Assembly: GCA_028564675.1 (NCBI GenBank)
Contig: JAOVVO010000011.1
Coordinates: 186,001 to 250,000, forward strand
DNA: 64,000 bases
Origin: Onchocerca lupi
Lineage: Eukaryota > Nematoda > Chromadorea > Rhabditida > Onchocercidae
Direction of reading: 5' to 3'
This document shows positions 59,601-64,000 of this stretch, piece by piece (position 1 is the stretch's first letter; each line of letters begins with the position of its first letter). Made by a program: the position numbers and the translations under genes. The notes under the pieces are model-generated. The model was not told where the DNA came from, made no database searches, and saw only the letters and a program-made list of their open reading frames with translations.

Positions 59601-62064
59601 AAAGATTGATAAGTCCAAACTAAAGTTCTGGTGAAGTTTAATTGATTATCAATTGATTATGAATCATTATGAGCTTCTTCAAAACTATCTAAACCACAAT
59701 CAATTAAACTTAAACAAGTCAATTAGACTTAATTAATTAATTAAGTTATCAGAAAAAATTTCAAGTGGATTCAGTATTTATGCATAAAAGTTGTATTATT
59801 TCTTAAATTAGCTTAGAAATAAGTACTCTATTTATTTTCTCTTAAAATAATCCTTAAATTAAATATCAAAAATTATGTCCTTAACTTATGTTATTCACAA
59901 CTCAAATCTTTCAAATCCCTTTTTTCTTTTAAAATTCAGGAAATTTTAAATTAATTATAGACAAAAAATTCTTGTGGAAATATGCTTAAATTCAAATATG
60001 AAAAATTTATCAAATTAGAAAGCCAATTAAATATTTCTGAAATATTTTTCCATTCTTATAGATTATGAATTCCCAACATTTTCTTTAATTTTTCTTTTCT
60101 TTTTTTTTTTTTTTTAAATTTTCAATTCAATATGTTTAACTATTATAATAAATGAGGTCATAAAAATGTTCAAAGGAATAATTTAAAATGAATTGCATAG
60201 AAATAACTTCAAATGATTGCTCATAATAAAATCGTAAAGTTCATTTTAAATTAATTTCAAACTTTTTATTCAAATTAATCAATCCAAGAAAAAAAAATAT
60301 CAATTTGAAAAATCGTTTTTTTCTTTCGTCTTTTCAAATAATAATATTTATGCAAATATTAAATTCGGAATTTTTTAGCATTTTATTTTTAAAAAAAAAT
60401 TATTATCTCAAAAATTCATATGGATCACATTAGCAATAAAAAAAAGGAAAAAAAAAAGGTATTTCATTAAGATATAATTTATGGAAATACTGAATATTCA
60501 AATTAATAATTTTGCAAAAATATTCAAATTATTTTTTGGGTTTAAAAAATATAAATAAATTGGAATTGGAATACATAAAACTATTATTTAATTAAATTTA
60601 CGATATTTTTTCATCTAATCTTATGTTATTATTATTATAAATCATCTTATATTACCATTTTATATTATTCATCTCATATTCTTATCATTAAAAAAGTACA
60701 TATCTCATCTTATATTATTGGTATTGCTATTATTATCTTCAAATGTTAATTAAATTTTTCATTTCAAATTTTTTTCTTTTTTTTATTATTTAATTTATTC
60801 ATTTCAAATTTTAAAGTTTTTTTTAAATTTAGAAATATAGAAAAAAGCTATAGTGGTTGAAATTTTAAATGGAAATATGAAAAATATGTTGAGAATTGAA
60901 ATTATATAAAATATTAAATCTAGTTTGTTTGTTTTCTTAAACAACAATAAGGCTAACTGCTGTCATAGCAACAACAATAACAATAATTACTATTATTTGT
61001 TGATCATACAATAAAGTTAACAATTACTGTAGTTCATATTAAGTATTTAATTACTGTATGAAATAAATTATTTGTTAAAAAGTAATAATCTATTTAAATT
61101 ATTCGTTAAAAAAAATGATAGATTATTTTAAACTTAATTATTATTAAAAAATAATATTCCAATTTAAATTATTTATCAAAAAAAGTCATATTAGTATATT
61201 TGAATTTTTTTTTTTTTTTTGTTAAAAAGTGATCTTTTATTTCAATTATTTATTAAAAAGTAGTCATTCATCATTATTCATTAAAAATTTAAATTCATTT
61301 AAATTATTCGTTAAAAGTTAATATTTCTATTTGAATTTATTTTTCAAAAAATAATATTCTATTTAAATTATTAGTTGTTGAAAAGTTAGTAAGCAATTGA
61401 TGTAAAAATTATTCATTAAAAAAATATTAGTTTTATTTTAAATTATTTATTAAATGGCAATAATTTATTCAAATTATTCGTTCAAAAAGTATGTTAGCTC
61501 TATTCAAAAAAAAAAAAAAAAATACATCAAAATCGAGAAATTTTGATCATTTCATTTTTAAATTATATTTTAGACTAAAATCGAATAACTTTTTCCAACG
61601 ATAATAGTAAATTGCAATGCTCTCGAAATTATTTACCAATAAATGCATTTATTCAATAGCTATTAGATGATATTCTTGAAATGTATTGAAATATCTTTGA
61701 AATCTCGAAGGAATGCGAACTTTTCCATCAATAAAAATAATGGAAATGAATTTTATTCAATTCTTTCGATGAAAATAATCAATTTCATCATTTTATCATT
61801 CATCAATTCACTTTTCTCATATCTTTTTTATTTCTTCCTATACTACACATTTATCTCTCTGTTTTTTTTTTTTCTATTTTTTTTTCAACTTTTAACAAGT
61901 TGCTAATAGGAAGAATTTGAAAAATTTGAGAAATCGATTTTCTTGATCGATTGTTTAAAAAAAAAAAAAAAAAAAAGGAGTAAAAAGTTGCTGCTTATAG
62001 GAAGAATTTGAGAAATCGATTCATTGTTTAACCTGATAAATAAATTATCATTTCCTGTTCAAAT

Positions 62065-62098
<34 letters not shown>

Positions 62099-64000
62099 CT
62101 AAAGGACTTGAAAATTTGAATTTATCTCGAAGTATTTACAAAACATTATTCGATGCTTCAATAATTTACACTTGATATTGTAGCATGTTTAATTTATTTA
62201 AAACAAATAAAAGAGAAGAGGAAGAGATGAATTTCATCGATTATTTTAGTCTTTTTTTTTTTTTTTTTAAAACAAGTTTTCAAGTTTGAGGAAAGAAAAA
62301 AGACGAGAGAAACTAAGCTTAAAACATTTTGTAAGTAAGCAAACTGCCATCAAATTAAATTCAGGCTAAATTAATAGTTGCATTACGAATAAAATGGAAA
62401 TGAGAAAAAATTATTGCTGCTTTTTTGCATTTTTTAAAAAAAAAAAATTTTTTTCTGCAACTTTTTTTTTTTTTTTAAATATGATTTATTTTAAATTGCT
62501 GTCCCAAATTTTTATGGAAAAAAAATTTATTTAGTAGTAATTTTAATTTTTGATTATTAATCTATTCATTATATTTCAATTTCAATCTTGTTATTATTAT
62601 TGATGTTAATTACTGATGTAAATAAACAACTGACCACTCCCGCAATATTTGTGTATTAATCGCTACTTTAGAGAGAAAAACAAACAAATAAATTACAAAA
62701 AAAACAAATTAACATTAATTAGTATTTATTCTTTTGTCAAATTTCAATTTTCTATCCTTTTTCGAATTTTTTTTAAGTAAAATTGCAACAAGAAGACAAA
62801 AATAACTTCTTGTTAAGGTCTTTTTGTTTAAATTTTTTTTCAAAACAAAAAGTTTTCTCTGCATTTTTCGAAATTTTTAAGGAATTTTAAATTTTGTTCG
62901 AATTTCTCGTAATTTCTGATTTTATGTAATTTGTAACACCAAGCAAAAATTGATATTGTCAAGATTAAATTAACAAAAGACAAAAAGAATTGCAGTAATT
63001 TGATCGAATCGGAAATAATTTTTGCATTTTTGATTGCTAATTCGTGAAGAAATAAAAGAATTTCCTTTTAGCTAGAAATGAAATCAAATATTTATTATAG
63101 AATATTGATTGAATTTTTAGCAAATAAATTAACTTGCCGGAATTGATTTATCTGAACAAATAATTTAAAAAAAAAAAAAAAAAGTTTAATTGATTTTACC
63201 TCTATATGCTCCGAATATCTTCGTTTACTTCGAAAATTTTTTTTTTGTTTTAGACTTTAAAATATAATATCAAACTTTGTTTTAAACATTATTTCTGAGC
63301 AATTAAAATGCAAAATTATCGTTCATTTCTTTGGGAATTTTCGATAAAATGAATTAAATTACATGAAATTATGAAAGGAATGAAATTTAAAATTCAAAAG
63401 CAATAAAAAAATTGATGTCATTAGTCATGCTCGACTTCTTATATCGTAGATTTAAAGAAATTTGATTAAAGTTAGATATTTCAAGTCAGTGTACTTTAAT
63501 CGAGTATTTTAATTTCGAATTGATAAACAAATTACATCATTGTTGTTTACAAATTACTGATAATTTCAATGATGTCTTTCATTGATTTTTAATTTGTTCA
63601 ATTATCATTTCCAGCTATTAAATTCAATGATTTTTTTTAAAGCATTTCATAATTGTATTTTTTCAGTATTGAGATGAAAATTTTACAAATTCAATTACAA
63701 AATTTGTTGAATTTTAAAACTTGATGAAATACAACATTCAATATATGTTGATTTTAATCTTTATTTCTTGAAATAGTTTTTATAAAAATTTAATTAAATT
63801 CAATTAAAATCATTCATGATAACATTGAAAAATTATGAAGTAACTTAAAGTAAATATTTAAAAATAAATTTTAAAATATTGAAAATTTAAAACGAAAAGT
63901 TAATAAGGAATAATATATGATGGAGAAAAAATTAATCAAATCATTAATTTTTCGGATTTATTTTTTCGAACAAATCGATCCGAATATATGCTACTAAAAA
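52534..64000. other. AT-rich region with no supported gene
   Basis: About 11.5 kb without an exon I can defend. It is dominated by A and T runs (for example 53583-53616, 54890-54909, 55820-55840, 57306-57325, 61964-61977, 62068-62094) and short AAT repeats (56720-56739). Open frames are low-complexity and none carries a recognisable motif. A relatively GC-rich patch at 52690-52890 is the only compositional exception and probably belongs to the bbs-7 upstream region or a neighbouring first exon. The remainder could be intergenic or intronic. Confidence 0.6.

Overview
This window looks like nuclear DNA from a nematode, probably a spirurid or filarial-type worm. The evidence is: very AT-rich DNA with many long A or T runs; short exons separated by mostly small introns with TTTTAG/TTTCAG acceptors; acceptor motifs a few bases before several start codons, as expected for spliced-leader trans-splicing; and gene content that matches animal families with nematode counterparts. 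I see no bacterial operons, CRISPR array, rRNA or tRNA. The species call is inference.

Five protein genes could be rebuilt exon by exon, and each gives a complete reading frame. On the minus strand, 10001-12727 encodes class I fructose-bisphosphate aldolase (8 exons, 363 aa). On the minus strand, 20014-30781 encodes Mediator subunit 1 (MED1; about 21 exons, about 1,444 aa, structured N-terminal half and disordered C-terminal half). On the plus strand, 31577-35165 encodes a UBXN4/erasin-type UBX protein (11 exons, 448 aa); it is divergent from MED1 across a 0.8 kb shared upstream region. On the plus strand, 38747-44474 encodes an AP-4/HLH-11 bHLH factor (5 exons, 397 aa) with a run of 31 glutamines. 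On the minus strand, 46003-52206 encodes BBS7 (17 exons, 723 aa), convergent with the bHLH gene and with an X-box-like motif upstream. The genes do not form one pathway; they are glycolysis, transcription (MED1 and HLH-11), ER-associated degradation and ciliary transport.

The rest is AT-rich and mostly non-coding. 1-9.9 kb holds a 17-copy minisatellite, a long hairpin, a frame-broken coding relic on the minus strand and a few short coding-looking patches. 13.4-20 kb, upstream of aldolase, has two candidate alternative first exons in the right phase, repeats and a GC-rich hairpin followed by a T run. 35.2-38.7 kb and the first bHLH intron carry repeats and a small GC-rich island. 52.2-64 kb holds nothing I can call as a gene beyond the region close to BBS7.

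The most interesting points are the possible aldolase N-terminal isoforms, several GC-AG introns whose use is forced by reading frame and homology, the BBS7 X-box candidate, the long CAA-coded polyglutamine in HLH-11 and the hairpin at 4.75 kb. I did not find a convincing new multi-gene system. All exon boundaries come from reading the sequence by eye; no alignment or transcript data were available.
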